The notes beneath the pieces are model-generated. The model made no database searches. It saw only the letters and a program-made list of their open reading frames with translations, and was not told the origin of the DNA. Positions 42,642-54,020 of a stretch of DNA of 64,000 nt are shown here, in pieces; position 1 is the first letter of the stretch, and each line of letters begins with the position of its first letter. Position numbers and translations under genes: made by a program. The stretch is taken from assembly GCF_034262375.1 (NCBI RefSeq), contig NZ_CP139558.1, positions 2,294,001 to 2,358,000 on the forward strand, written 5' to 3'. This DNA is from Mucilaginibacter sabulilitoris (lineage in GTDB: Bacteria > Bacteroidota > Bacteroidia > Sphingobacteriales > Sphingobacteriaceae).

Positions 42642-43623
42642 GGTTCAAATATAAGCTTAGCGTATTTATAATTTGCAATTCATCCAGCAGTTCCATGCAT
42701 TTGGGTACACCGTAAAGTTTACAGGTGTTGCGTACGCACGGTTCGCAGGTTAATTTGCCATAACGCTGTATGGTTAAATTTTGTTTGTTGTAAGGTGCGG
42801 TGTTGTATTCGTTTCCCGCACCAAAAAGTACGATAACCGGCGTACCAACACTGTTGGCCAAATGAGCCGGTCCTGAGTCTGTTGTTAAAAGTGCGGTGCT
42901 TTGCGCCATCAGATTGCATAAACCAGGCAAATCTGTTTTACCGGCGTGGTTTTCCAGCTGGTCAGGATTTTCGGCACCTGTAATGAATTGGTCAACAAAT
43001 GCCTCTTCTTTTGGCGAACCAATAAGGCAAAAAATAGTATTTGGAAACGCTTTCGTTAATTTATTAAGTAAAGTCCGGCCTTTATGCAATGGCATCCGGC
43101 GCGATTCGGCTTCGGAATTAAAATTAATCAATACCCGGTTTTCTTGTTTGAAGCCTGATATTGAAGTGTTTAATTTAACCTGCCTGTTGACTATCGTTTT
43201 ATTGGTGAATTGTTCAAGCAGCGAGATATATTCATCAACACGATGGAGGTTAGCAGGCTTTTTATACGAGTTGGTAAGCAGAAAGAAACCACCCTCTTTG
43301 CCAAAACCTATCTTTTTTTTTGCCGATGTGGCCCAACCCATAACCACCGATGAGAGCGATTGAGGAAGGTTAAAGAACATATCGTATTTTTCGGTGCGCA
43401 GTTTTTTACCAAAACGGTAAACACCACTTAAACCACTATGTTCCTGTTTTGAAAACGGATGGATGTGTGTTAAGCCCGGGATGAGCCCCGCTATATTGCT
43501 CAACTCTTTTTTGATAATCACATCAACCTGGGCATCAGGATAAAGCTGCTTTACTGCCGCAATGAAAGCTGTACTCATTACTACATCGCCAAGCCAGTTA
43601 GGCAGCCTTATCAGTATCTTCAT
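42634..43623 (-). CDS. Glycosyltransferase family 9 (heptosyltransferase-like)
   Basis: 329 residues. The N-terminal MKILIRLPNWLGDVVMST matches ADP-heptose:LPS heptosyltransferases, and the C-terminal nucleotide-sugar site TTDSGPAHLANSVGTPVIVLFG is classic. It probably adds a core sugar to LPS. The exact donor cannot be read from the sequence. It is downstream of dapD, with a 92-bp gap holding an inverted repeat. Confidence 0.9.
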   Translation of the reverse strand: MKILIRLPNWLGDVVMSTAFIAAVKQLYPDAQVDVIIKKELSNIAGLIPGLTHIHPFSKQEHSGLSGVYRFGKKLRTEKYDMFFNLPQSLSSVVMGWATSAKKKIGFGKEGGFFLLTNSYKKPANLHRVDEYISLLEQFTNKTIVNRQVKLNTSISGFKQENRVLINFNSEAESRRMPLHKGRTLLNKLTKAFPNTIFCLIGSPKEEAFVDQFITGAENPDQLENHAGKTDLPGLCNLMAQSTALLTTDSGPAHLANSVGTPVIVLFGAGNEYNTAPYNKQNLTIQRYGKLTCEPCVRNTCKLYGVPKCMELLDELQIINTLSLYLNHA

Positions 43624-43626
43624 TTT

Positions 43627-43713
43627 AGTTTTGAGTATGAGTAGTTAGTTTTGAGTTGTGTGTGTTGTAAGTTTTTCAAATACTCACCACTCATAACCCA
43701 CTACTCAAAACTT
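43627..43713. repeat. Imperfect inverted repeat of the agttttgagta type
   Basis: Left arm around 43627-43658 (agttttgagtatgagtag) is roughly complementary to the right arm 43681-43713 (ctactcaaaact). It lies between dapD and the glycosyltransferase. The same sequence flavour reappears inside tamB (58988-59065). Confidence 0.55.
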
Positions 43714-43715
43714 AT

Positions 43716-44531
43716 TTAAACCGCTACATTGTTTTCCCTCAATGCATCATTCAGGGAAGTCTTTTTATCGGTTGATTCCTTGCGGGTGCCGATAATAAGG
43801 GCGCAAGGTACCTGGTAGTCGCCGGCAGGGAATTTTTTGGTGTATGAACCTGGTATAACTACCGAACGGGCAGGTACACGGCCCTTGTATTCAACCGGTG
43901 TTGAGCCTGTTACGTCAATAATTTTGGTTGATGCGGTTAAAACCACATTAGCGCCTAATACCGCTTCATGCTCCACATGCACACCTTCTACTACAATGGC
44001 GCGTGAACCGATAAAACAGTTGTCTTCAATAATAACAGGAGCAGCCTGCAATGGCTCAAGTACACCGCCAATGCCCACGCCGCCGCTTAAATGTACATGT
44101 TTGCCAATTTGCGCGCATGAACCTACGGTGGCCCAGGTATCAACCATGGTGCCTTCATCAACATAGGCGCCAATATTTACATAAGATGGCATCATGATAA
44201 CACCTTTGGCCAAAAACGCACCATAACGGGCAATGCCATGAGGTACCACGCGCACACCGGCTGCTTTGTAATCGGTTTTTAGTTTCATTTTATCATGAAA
44301 CACAAAAGGGCCAACCTTAATTTCGCTCATTTCGCGGGTAGGAAAGTATAACACTACCGCTTTTTTTATCCATTCGTTTACATGCCAGCGTGAACCAATA
44401 GGCTCAGCCACGCGAATCTCGCCTTTGTCTAACCGTTCAATAACGGCTTCAATGGCATTAGTATATTCATTAAAGTTTAGTAGATTCCTGTCTTCCCAGG
44501 CATCTTCAATCAGTTTTTTCAGATCTTGCAT
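43716..44531 (-). CDS. dapD: Tetrahydrodipicolinate N-succinyltransferase
   Basis: Lysine/diaminopimelate pathway enzyme that transfers succinyl from succinyl-CoA. 271 residues with the left-handed beta-helix hexapeptide pattern (GVIMMPSYVNIGAYVDEGTMVDTWATVGSCAQIG). The C-terminal part KKTSLNDALRENNVAV is normal. The family-typical EEAFEDR-like start is replaced by IEDAWEDRNLLNF. It is minus-strand, divergent from the methyltransferase at 44701. Confidence 0.95.
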   Translation of the reverse strand: MQDLKKLIEDAWEDRNLLNFNEYTNAIEAVIERLDKGEIRVAEPIGSRWHVNEWIKKAVVLYFPTREMSEIKVGPFVFHDKMKLKTDYKAAGVRVVPHGIARYGAFLAKGVIMMPSYVNIGAYVDEGTMVDTWATVGSCAQIGKHVHLSGGVGIGGVLEPLQAAPVIIEDNCFIGSRAIVVEGVHVEHEAVLGANVVLTASTKIIDVTGSTPVEYKGRVPARSVVIPGSYTKKFPAGDYQVPCALIIGTRKESTDKKTSLNDALRENNVAV

Positions 44532-44700
44532 TGGTAAAATTAAACTTTTGGCAAATTAAAGGAATTTTAAGGAGAATTAGCTTAAAGTGTTAATTCTTTG
44601 CTTTTAGGCGGCTGATTAATAATTAGTTTTCCTGAAACAAATAATTAACTTAATTTGCGGCCAAATTACATAAAACCACACAGGGAAATATTAATCTCAA

Positions 44701-45606
44701 ATGTTCAATCAAGAAAGTTATGACCGCCATGGCGAATGGTATAATCAACATTTTCCAACAGAAGCGGATAAAGTAACTTATTTTAAAAAAGCAAAAGCAC
44801 TTGAAGCTGATAATGTTGCTATATGGCTGCAAAGCCTGTTTTTTAAATGCTTAAACCCTTTATTAAATAACGCAAACCAGCGGTGGTTAACTGTTGGCGA
44901 TGCTTACGGTTTTGACGCGCAGTATATTATATCAAAAGGCAGCAGCGCGGTTGCTACCGATTTGAATGCCGATTTTTTAGCTGTAGCAAAAAGCGAAGGG
45001 ATAATTGAAGAATACGCTGCCGAAAATGCAGAACGCCTGTCTTTTGGGGATAACAGCTTTGATTTTGTACTTTGTAAAGAATCATATCATCATTTTCCGC
45101 GTCCTTATGCGGCATTGTATGAAATGATGAGGGTGGCGCAAACCGGCATTATGATCATAGAGCCGCAAGATCCGGTTTCAAAAATGCCACTGATATTGTT
45201 TTTAAACAATATACTGGCAAAGGCTCCGGGATTGCTGAATAAAGTTTGGAAAAACAGGTTCTCGTTTGAGCCGGTAGGGAATTTTGTGTACAAAGTTTCG
45301 GAAAGGGAGTTTGAAAAGTTTGCAGCCGGACTTGGGTTGCCGCTTGTGGCATTTAAAAATTTAAACCCTAACTTTTATTTTAAAGGAGCCGACAACTTAA
45401 AAACCAGCAGTAAGGATACTAAATTCTTAAAATTGAAAGCTAAAAAGAAGCTATTAGATATTTTGGTAAGCCTGAAGCTGATTCCCGGACAGGTACTATC
45501 AACAATTGTATTTAAGCGGGTACCCGATCAGAATGTTATTGATGGATTAAAAAAGGATGGCTACCATTTGGTATACATTCCTAAAAATCCGTACACTAAT
45601 GCATAA
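44701..45606 (+). CDS. SAM-dependent methyltransferase
   Basis: 301 residues of class I fold. The SAM loop is LTVGDAYGFDAQYI (near residue 62) and motif II is ATDLNADFL. The acidic loop NSFDFVLCKESYHHF is of the Methyltransf_11 type. The C-terminal ~100 residues are an extra basic region. The substrate is unknown. It sits next to the nonulosonate gene, so surface-glycan methylation is possible, but this is guesswork. Confidence 0.8.
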   Translation: MFNQESYDRHGEWYNQHFPTEADKVTYFKKAKALEADNVAIWLQSLFFKCLNPLLNNANQRWLTVGDAYGFDAQYIISKGSSAVATDLNADFLAVAKSEGIIEEYAAENAERLSFGDNSFDFVLCKESYHHFPRPYAALYEMMRVAQTGIMIIEPQDPVSKMPLILFLNNILAKAPGLLNKVWKNRFSFEPVGNFVYKVSEREFEKFAAGLGLPLVAFKNLNPNFYFKGADNLKTSSKDTKFLKLKAKKKLLDILVSLKLIPGQVLSTIVFKRVPDQNVIDGLKKDGYHLVYIPKNPYTNA

Positions 45607-45627
45607 TTAATTATCCGGTTTTATAGT

Positions 45628-45675
45628 AAACCCCTGTTTCAAGATGCTTTAATCGCTACGCTTGAACAGGGGTTT
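45628..45675. terminator. Bidirectional terminator
   Basis: aaacccctgtttcaag (45628-45643) pairs with cttgaacaggggttt (45661-45675), one bulged T, loop 17 nt, with A/T flanks. It lies between convergent genes. Confidence 0.75.
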
Positions 45676-45704
45676 GTAATTATCGGAAATCTATAACTGC
45701 GCAA

Positions 45705-47141
45705 TTATACCAGAGGTTTTTCTTTGTATTCGTCGCTTATGTTTACCCGTAAGCGCTTCATGGGCAATAGCTCAGATTCATAAACTTTTTTATTCCCGTC
45801 GCCCATGGCTATTTCAACGTCTCTTATATCCCGCACCAGGCGCTGCAAGCCTTGTGGTTCTACTGAAGCCGCATGGTCAGATCCCCACATGGCCCGGTCA
45901 AGCGTGAAATGACGTTCAACAAAAGTGGCTCCCATGGTAACGGCGGCTACGGTTGTAGCTAACCCGGTTTCATGGCCAGAATAACCAATCGGAATACCTG
46001 GATATTTAGCTTCCAGTGTTTGTATCATTTTTAGATTCAGCTCCTGTGGAATGCAGGGATAGGCGGAGGTAGAATGTGCTATAAACAGCGGATAATTTTT
46101 ATCGAAAGCGTCGATAAAATTCATAGTATGTTCTATCTCTTTCATCGTTGACATACCCGTTGACAGCATTAAAGGTTTGCCGGTTTCCAAAATGCGTTTT
46201 ATCAGATCAAGGTCGGTTAATGATGCCGAAGCTAATTTGTACAATACCGTATCAAACCGTTCCATGAAATCAACCGATGGAACATCCCAGGCAGATACAA
46301 ACCAGTCTATCCCCAGTTTTTTGCAGTACTGATCAATAGTGGCATATTCAGCTATTCCAAACTCTGTTTTACGCTTATAGTCGATATAAGAAATTCGTCC
46401 CCAGGGGGTATCCCGCATAACTTCCCATTGATCTTTTGGAACACAGATCTCTGGTGTCCTTTTTTGAAATTTAACCGCATCGGCTTTTGCTGCTACGGCT
46501 TCATCTATCAGTTTTTTCGCGGTTTCTAGTGATCCGTTATGATTAATACCAATTTCGGCTATAATATAGCTTGGCTGGCCCTTACCAATTACGCGCCCGT
46601 TGTTAAGGATAATGGAACTGTTTTTAGCATTCGCGAAAAAGGAATCATTTTTTGATTCGATAATCATTTCCACAAATTCACGGAAACAGCCTTCGCCACC
46701 ATTTAATGAACATACCACGTCTGCGATAGCTTTGATATTGGGGAGGGCATCAGCAGGGCAGGCGGTTAAACCCGCTATTTTCATTACTTCCAGATCATTA
46801 TAATCATCGCCTATATAAGCTATTTGCTGCGGTTGCAGATTTAGCCGGTTACAAATTTCTGTAAAAGCCGCGGGTTTATCCTTAATACTTAAATGAAGTT
46901 CAGTTATCTGCAGTTTTTCGGCTCTCTTTATTAATGAGGCCGAAGCTTCACCTGTTACAATTGCAGTATCCACATCGGCATGTTTACGCAATCTTTCTAC
47001 ACCCATGCCATCCCGCATGTTGAATTTTTTAAGGTTTTCACCCTCAATACCGTAGTAAACCCCTCCGTCTGTTAATACCCCGTCGCAATCGGTTATCAAT
47101 AATTTGATATTTGCCGCTTTTTGTTTTATAACGTCATTCAT
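45705..47141 (-). CDS. Fused HAD phosphatase and NeuB-type nonulosonate synthase
   Basis: 478 residues, two enzymes in one chain. Residues ~1-165 form a KdsC-like HAD phosphatase (ITDCDGVLTDG, TGEAS, KDKP, GDDYNDLE). Residues ~185-478 form a NeuB synthase (YIIAEIGINHNGSLETAKKLI, AVKFQKR, LSTGMSTMKEIE, GYSGHETG). The C-terminal SAF domain of classic NeuB is missing. Logic of the mammalian-style pathway: condense a 6-phosphosugar with PEP to a 9-phosphate nonulosonate, then remove the phosphate. Bacteroides thetaiotaomicron has the two steps as separate neighbouring genes for KDN. The product (sialic acid, KDN or other) cannot be told from sequence. Confidence 0.9.
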   Translation of the reverse strand: MNDVIKQKAANIKLLITDCDGVLTDGGVYYGIEGENLKKFNMRDGMGVERLRKHADVDTAIVTGEASASLIKRAEKLQITELHLSIKDKPAAFTEICNRLNLQPQQIAYIGDDYNDLEVMKIAGLTACPADALPNIKAIADVVCSLNGGEGCFREFVEMIIESKNDSFFANAKNSSIILNNGRVIGKGQPSYIIAEIGINHNGSLETAKKLIDEAVAAKADAVKFQKRTPEICVPKDQWEVMRDTPWGRISYIDYKRKTEFGIAEYATIDQYCKKLGIDWFVSAWDVPSVDFMERFDTVLYKLASASLTDLDLIKRILETGKPLMLSTGMSTMKEIEHTMNFIDAFDKNYPLFIAHSTSAYPCIPQELNLKMIQTLEAKYPGIPIGYSGHETGLATTVAAVTMGATFVERHFTLDRAMWGSDHAASVEPQGLQRLVRDIRDVEIAMGDGNKKVYESELLPMKRLRVNISDEYKEKPLV

Positions 47142-47474
47142 AGTTTTTATGTGAATTAAATTATGGAAGCCTGATATGCCATATTAGGCAATATTGAAAT
47201 GATGATTTGAACCAAGGTTTATTTTTGGATGAATGTCTTTTTTATCTGTTTTGCCGCTTACAAAACAGGCTTATTGTCATTCAATAAATGTAAAACCGTA
47301 GCTTTTACATAAAGCAAAGTTTGAGTTATCAAATTATTAAGTAACATGTATTGACTTTAAAGATATTATTAACATAAACGGAGTGTTAATATGATGGGTG
47401 TATTTTTACAAAAACAGTCGATTTCTAAATTAATTAATCGTTAAGATTTTATAATTTTGGAGTTGATTTTAGCT
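47142..47474. other. Intergenic stretch before the Hsp15-like gene
   Basis: 333 bp, AT-rich, divergent promoter zone. The -7 box TAATTTTG at 47452-47459 serves the S4-domain gene. No RNA gene is recognised. Confidence 0.5.
47452..47459 (+). promoter_or_regulatory. -7 box (TAATTTTG) of the S4-domain gene
   Basis: Matches TAnnTTTG 16 bp upstream of ATG 47475. The in-frame TTG at 47457 overlaps this box, so it cannot be the translation start. Confidence 0.55.
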
Positions 47475-47885
47475 ATGCCCGAAAAAGAAAAACTCAGAAT
47501 AGATAAATACCTGTGGGCCATAAGAATTTTTAAAACCCGCACCCTGGCATCTGATGCTTGTAAGGCGGGACGTGTAAAGCTGGATAATAAAAATATCAAG
47601 GCATCATACGAAGTGAAAGTTGGCGACACCTATCAGGTAGCAAAAGGTATTGAACGTAAGGTAATACGCGTAACCGGCCTGCTCGAAAACCGGGTTGATG
47701 CCAAAAAAGCTGTAGATTATTATCTTGATATAACACCCGTTGAGCAAACCCAGGCTTTTAAATCCATGTTTCATGCGCCTATTTTAAAGAGGGACAGGGG
47801 AGCGGGCCGCCCAACCAAGCTCGATCGCAGGGAAATTGACGATTTAAAGGATAATTTTTTTGAAACCGAAGAGGAGGAAGAGTAG
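47475..47885 (+). CDS. S4-domain RNA-binding protein, Hsp15-like
   Basis: 136 residues. The N-terminal S4 domain (LRIDKYLWAIRIFKTRTLASDACKAGRVKLD) matches the HslR/Hsp15 family that rescues stalled 50S subunits carrying peptidyl-tRNA. A basic middle region and an acidic C-terminus (FFETEEEEE) follow. ATG 47475 is preferred over an upstream TTG because of the promoter position. A hairpin follows the stop. Confidence 0.88.
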   Translation: MPEKEKLRIDKYLWAIRIFKTRTLASDACKAGRVKLDNKNIKASYEVKVGDTYQVAKGIERKVIRVTGLLENRVDAKKAVDYYLDITPVEQTQAFKSMFHAPILKRDRGAGRPTKLDRREIDDLKDNFFETEEEEE

Positions 47886-47904
47886 ATAGATTCAAAGATT
47901 CTTC

Positions 47905-47937
47905 GATTTGAAAATGCGTATTGGTCATTTTCAAATC
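47905..47937. terminator. Hairpin between convergent genes
   Basis: gatttgaaaatg (47905-47916) is the exact inverse complement of cattttcaaatc (47926-47937), 9-nt loop. AT-rich stem without a long T-run, so weak termination at best. Confidence 0.45.
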
Positions 47938-47964
47938 CTCAGATTAACCCATTTTCAAATTATA

Positions 47965-48444
47965 TCAATAATCTGTCTTGTTCTCTATAGTTTCCCAAAG
48001 TTTAAAGGCCGACAACGCTTCGTCGCGCAGTAATTGTATAAACGATAATTTACGGTTTGACATCGGGCTTTCCAGTTCGTTGTAAATAAAATGATCGTCG
48101 AAACCAATGGCAGCGGCATCGGCTTTGGTATTAGCATAGTAAACTTTATCAATACGTGCCCAGTAAATTGCGCCCAGGCACATAGGGCAGGGTTCGCAAC
48201 TGGTATAAATTTCGCAGCCGCTTAGGTCATAAGTGCCTAGTTCCTGACAAGCTAATCTAATTACAGAAACCTCGGCATGGGCAGTGGGGTCGTTTGTGGG
48301 CACCACACGATTGGCGCTGCGGGCTACAATCATACCATCCTTAACAATAACGGCACCAAAGGGGCCGCCCATGGCTTGCTTTACATTATGTTCAGACAGT
48401 TCAATAGCTATCCGCATAAATTTTTCATGTGCCGTATTTTCCAT
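47965..48444 (-). CDS. Cytidine/deoxycytidylate-family nucleoside deaminase (guanine deaminase-like)
   Basis: 159 residues. The zinc site is HAEVSVIR (residues ~54-61) with SCEPCPMCLGAI. The C-terminal region, including FDDHFIYNEL, resembles Bacillus-type guanine deaminase, not TadA. It likely feeds guanine to xanthine. The minus-strand gene is isolated, and its 5' end lies just left of the Skp-like terminator. Confidence 0.87.
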   Translation of the reverse strand: MENTAHEKFMRIAIELSEHNVKQAMGGPFGAVIVKDGMIVARSANRVVPTNDPTAHAEVSVIRLACQELGTYDLSGCEIYTSCEPCPMCLGAIYWARIDKVYYANTKADAAAIGFDDHFIYNELESPMSNRKLSFIQLLRDEALSAFKLWETIENKTDY

Positions 48445-48458
48445 ATTCCCCTAAATTA

Positions 48459-48486
48459 AAAAACCTCAACGATAGTTGAGGTTTTT
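48459..48486 (-). terminator. Terminator of the Skp-like gene
   Basis: aaaaacctcaac, loop gata, gttgaggttttt: a 12-bp perfect stem with A/T flanks on both sides, 65 bp after the Skp-like stop on the minus strand. Confidence 0.8.
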
Positions 48487-48550
48487 ATAGATTAATATTT
48501 TATGATTTTTTATTGCTGCCTGACCTGGTACTTGTCAGGGGAATTTTTAA

Positions 48551-49147
48551 TTATTTCTTCTCTTTAGCGTAAGCGTCGTTAAGCCTTTTAATTACGTCGG
48601 TAGTAACGTCCAACGTTGCATCGCCATATAATACAGTTGGGTTAGCTTTTGAATAAGTTAATACCAGTTTATAGCCTTTTTCCTTAGCGTAAGCTTTTGT
48701 GAAATCGGAGATTTTATCATACAGTTTAGCGGCTTCGCCTGCCTGGTCATTTTGAAACTGGGCAGTAGCATTTTGCTGATAGCCTTGTAATTCCTGCTGC
48801 TTGCGTTGTAAACGCTGCTCTGTAGCCTGGCGCTGATCGGCCGGTAATGTAGCGGCGTTCTTTTGATATTCTGCAACTTCGCGCTGAAAAGCCTGCCCTT
48901 TGGCAGCAAGATCGCCCTGGGCCGATTTACCTTTATCATCAAGGCGTTTGTTTACATCCTTTGCGTACTCATATTTGCTGTATAAAGTATCAGAGTTGAT
49001 ATAAACAATGGTTTCTTTACTGTCACTTGGCGACGATGCGGCAGCAGCAGGTTTGTCGGCAGTTTTATTTTGATTGCAGGCGGCTATGCTTCCGGCAATT
49101 AATATCCCTAATGTGAATTTTGTTAAAATTGAAGCCGTAGTTTTCAT
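48551..49147 (-). CDS. OmpH/Skp-family periplasmic chaperone, lipoprotein form
   Basis: 198 residues. It has a lipoprotein signal (LGILIAGSIAAC; Cys ~24), an Ala/Lys-rich linker, then the Skp fold: a beta strand (ETIVYINSDTLYSKY), a long Gln/Lys/Ala coiled coil (tentacle helices) and a closing strand (YKLVLTYSKANPTVLYG). It probably guides outer-membrane proteins. The lipid anchor is a Bacteroidota variation. Confidence 0.87.
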   Translation of the reverse strand: MKTTASILTKFTLGILIAGSIAACNQNKTADKPAAAASSPSDSKETIVYINSDTLYSKYEYAKDVNKRLDDKGKSAQGDLAAKGQAFQREVAEYQKNAATLPADQRQATEQRLQRKQQELQGYQQNATAQFQNDQAGEAAKLYDKISDFTKAYAKEKGYKLVLTYSKANPTVLYGDATLDVTTDVIKRLNDAYAKEKK

Positions 49148-51432
<2,285 letters not shown>

Positions 51433-51453
51433 GATTCTGAGCGAGATAAGAGA

Positions 51454-51485
51454 AAGGCCGCAGTGTGAACACTACGGCCTTTTTT
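51454..51485 (+). terminator. Rho-independent terminator of gyrB
   Basis: aaggccg-c-agtgt pairs with acact-a-cggcctt (one internal mismatch), followed by six T residues. Confidence 0.9.
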
Positions 51486-51509
51486 ATGATATGAAGTTTT
51501 AATAATATA

Positions 51510-52472
51510 TCAATTATTTAAATAGTCGCCCAGGGCTTTAAGATAGTTGTCATCAATATCACTGCTGCTATTGTCTGCTATGAATTTATCTACTTTATCA
51601 CTCTGGCTGGAGAAGATTGTTTTAAGTGTCTTTTTCTTTAATGACAGTTTTTGAGGAGCACCCTGTTTCATCACTACATAATAATTGCTTTTATCAATAT
51701 AGGCATCATAATTATGACCGGTAGACATCATTCCATTAGTTGAAAAGTTGGCTTTTTCATACATTGTACCTAAGTCTTTGTATATGTTCACGTTTTTACC
51801 AGCTGTAATTACCTCTACATAATGGTTTTTATTTATAGCAGGTACATTTTCAAAAACTAAAGGAATGTGTTTGTTATCAAACAAAGTAAAGGTTTTTATC
51901 TGATCTCTGTTAACTTCTATCGCGGTGCTCTTGTTTGAGGTCATCAGCAAGCCGCCTTCAATTTTATCATAATTAAAAAGGTAATGTTTATCCTGAACTA
52001 TTACGCCTTTATTGTCAACAACATAACCGTGCATCCAGTCATTAAACAAATAACGGCTGCCCCGAACCTCACCCGAGCTCGATTTTGGCGAAATCATAGC
52101 TAAAACGTCTATCATTTGCGTGTGAGATTCAAAAAGTGGGTTATTCGCATTATCAAAACTTAGTGTTTTGCTGGTATTGGCCGACTCCCCTGCCGTTAAT
52201 ACAACGTTTATATCTTTAGCATTATCAACCTTTGTGATAGTACTTTTGTACCCTGCGCATGTTATCTCCAAAGTAGAGGCGGGGGCAGTATTCAGTTTAA
52301 AGGTACCCAACGAATCGGTATAAGTTGCGTTTTGGGTTTTCTGGTCACTTACAAAAGCAAGGGATATAGGTTGGCCATGTTCGTTTTTTACAGTGCCGGT
52401 TGTTTCAATACTTTGTGCGAAGCTGACTTTTACTAAAAAAGCAAAAGCCAAATAGAGTATAAGTTTTCTCAT
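51510..52472 (-). CDS. Secreted protein with carboxypeptidase-regulatory-like domain
   Basis: 320 residues. The signal peptide is MRKLILYLAFAFLVKVSFA. A CarboxypepD_reg-like domain covers residues ~24-92 (TGTVKNEHGQPISLAFVS ... SLGTFKLNTAPASTLEITCAGY). The following ~200 residues have no recognised family but show repeated NNK-type strands and several Tyr-rich segments. It probably sits on the cell surface or in the periplasm. The function is unknown. Confidence 0.7.
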   Translation of the reverse strand: MRKLILYLAFAFLVKVSFAQSIETTGTVKNEHGQPISLAFVSDQKTQNATYTDSLGTFKLNTAPASTLEITCAGYKSTITKVDNAKDINVVLTAGESANTSKTLSFDNANNPLFESHTQMIDVLAMISPKSSSGEVRGSRYLFNDWMHGYVVDNKGVIVQDKHYLFNYDKIEGGLLMTSNKSTAIEVNRDQIKTFTLFDNKHIPLVFENVPAINKNHYVEVITAGKNVNIYKDLGTMYEKANFSTNGMMSTGHNYDAYIDKSNYYVVMKQGAPQKLSLKKKTLKTIFSSQSDKVDKFIADNSSSDIDDNYLKALGDYLNN

Positions 52473-52598
52473 GATTTAATAATTGTGATATACTAATTTA
52501 GTACATAATTATAAAATGAGCTAAATACATATTAAAATTTTACAAATAATATTTTAGAGGAAGTAACACGTGTAATAAACAGTTGAATGAACGTTTAG

Positions 52599-53042
52599 TT
52601 AACGTTTGCTAAAACGTGGCTTTTTTAATTTTAACGCCTGTTTGTCATAATCAATAATGGCTTTGTATTTCATTAAAATATCACCCCCTAAAACACCCAG
52701 CACCTGTGGGTGCCCCATTTGGCTATAGGCCAGGTTGATGGTAGAGAGGTCTAGAACAGCTACTTCAAAATCGGCTATAGGCAAATCGCCGATGAACATG
52801 CCGCTAATAATTGCCGTGAATGATTCCATGCTGTTAGTACCCAGACCGGTTGATAACCTGTCGCTGGCAAGTATATCGGTAGTTGCATTTGCTTCAAAAA
52901 GCATAGTGCGGTCAAACGCTGTTTTTGAGGCGCCGGTATCCAGTACTACAATGAAGGCTTTCCCAAATAGTGTAATTTCAAGCAGGGGATGAAAGCCATC
53001 GTCGTGCAGGTCAATAATCTGGAGCGGTATAGTAGTAGTCAT
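52599..53042 (-). CDS. Clan AA retropepsin-like aspartic protease
   Basis: 147 residues. The catalytic D-T-G is in VVLDTGASKTAFD (residues ~31-43), and a hydrophobic flap and GVLGGDILMKYKAIIDYD follow, as in small bacterial aspartyl proteases. Active as a homodimer in known relatives. No signal peptide is seen. The substrate is unknown. It stands alone with its own promoter region. Confidence 0.82.
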   Translation of the reverse strand: MTTTIPLQIIDLHDDGFHPLLEITLFGKAFIVVLDTGASKTAFDRTMLFEANATTDILASDRLSTGLGTNSMESFTAIISGMFIGDLPIADFEVAVLDLSTINLAYSQMGHPQVLGVLGGDILMKYKAIIDYDKQALKLKKPRFSKR

Positions 53043-53270
53043 TGGATAATGATAGTGATTTTATTCAATTATTCGGGCAAACAGCAGCCTCAATAAATAT
53101 TTTCTTACAGCCTGATGTTATTTCAATATGTAAAGTTCTTTACAATATATGTAAAGCAGATTGGGCATGAGAGTACACATATTATATATCTATATTTATT
53201 TCGGAACAGGTTTAACCTGATACCTGTTTTTTAGTATTAATACCCGTTATAAATTTTATTTGCTTAATAA

Positions 53271-53939
53271 ATGAATATGGAAAGAGAAATGATAAGGGAT
53301 ATTGTTGCCTGGGATATTGTAAACTGGTCAAAGGCAATTAAGCATTGGCAAAATACGGTTCCGGTTTTAAACAAAGGTTACGAATGTCTTGAATTGGGAT
53401 CAAGTAAAGGCGGAATGTCTTTGTGGCTTGCATTGAACGGCAATAAAGTACTATGCACAGATCTGAACGGCCCGGAAGAAGCCGCATACCAAATTCATGA
53501 AAAATACAACTGTTCATCAAAAATAACATATGGCTCTATGGATGCCACTAATATTCCGCACGAGAATAAGTTTGATGTGGTTATTTTTAAATCCATTATT
53601 GGGGGAATCCCGCAGGACAAAGCAAAAACGCTGACCGAGATCCATAAAGCACTTAAGCCCGGCGGTAAACTATTATTCGCCGAAAATTTAGAGGCCACCC
53701 GTTTACATAAAATACTCCGTAAAAACTTTGGTACAAAAGGATGGGATTACCTAAGGATGGATGAAATAAACGAAGTTTTTGCTGCTTATAATAAAGTTAC
53801 CTATACCACTGCCGGTTTTTTTGGCTGTATGGGCAGAAATGAATGGCAACGAAACTTTTTAGGCAATGTTGATACCATGCTGAACTGGATTATCCCCAAC
53901 AGGAGTAAATATATATTAATAGGTGTTGCCGAAAAATAG
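53271..53939 (+). CDS. SAM-dependent methyltransferase
   Basis: 222 residues. The class I SAM site is ECLELGSSKGGMSLWLAL (residues ~40-57), motif II is LCTDLNGPEEA, and post-motif IKPGG-type text reads LKPGGKLLFAENL. The substrate is not predictable; the C-terminal NEWQRNFLGNVDTMLNWI may be family-specific. The gap before it (53043-53270) shows no gene. Confidence 0.82.
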   Translation: MNMEREMIRDIVAWDIVNWSKAIKHWQNTVPVLNKGYECLELGSSKGGMSLWLALNGNKVLCTDLNGPEEAAYQIHEKYNCSSKITYGSMDATNIPHENKFDVVIFKSIIGGIPQDKAKTLTEIHKALKPGGKLLFAENLEATRLHKILRKNFGTKGWDYLRMDEINEVFAAYNKVTYTTAGFFGCMGRNEWQRNFLGNVDTMLNWIIPNRSKYILIGVAEK

Positions 53940-53979
53940 ATAAATCTTAACCTAATCAACTATAAATCCCGGTACAAAA

Positions 53980-54007
53980 CGAAAGGCAGCATTTACGCTG
54001 CTTTTTT
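53980..54007. terminator. Bidirectional terminator
   Basis: gcagc-atttac-gctgc followed by tttttt, preceded by gaaag, between convergent methyltransferase and tamL genes. Confidence 0.8.
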
Positions 54008-54020
54008 AGTTTATGTTATA

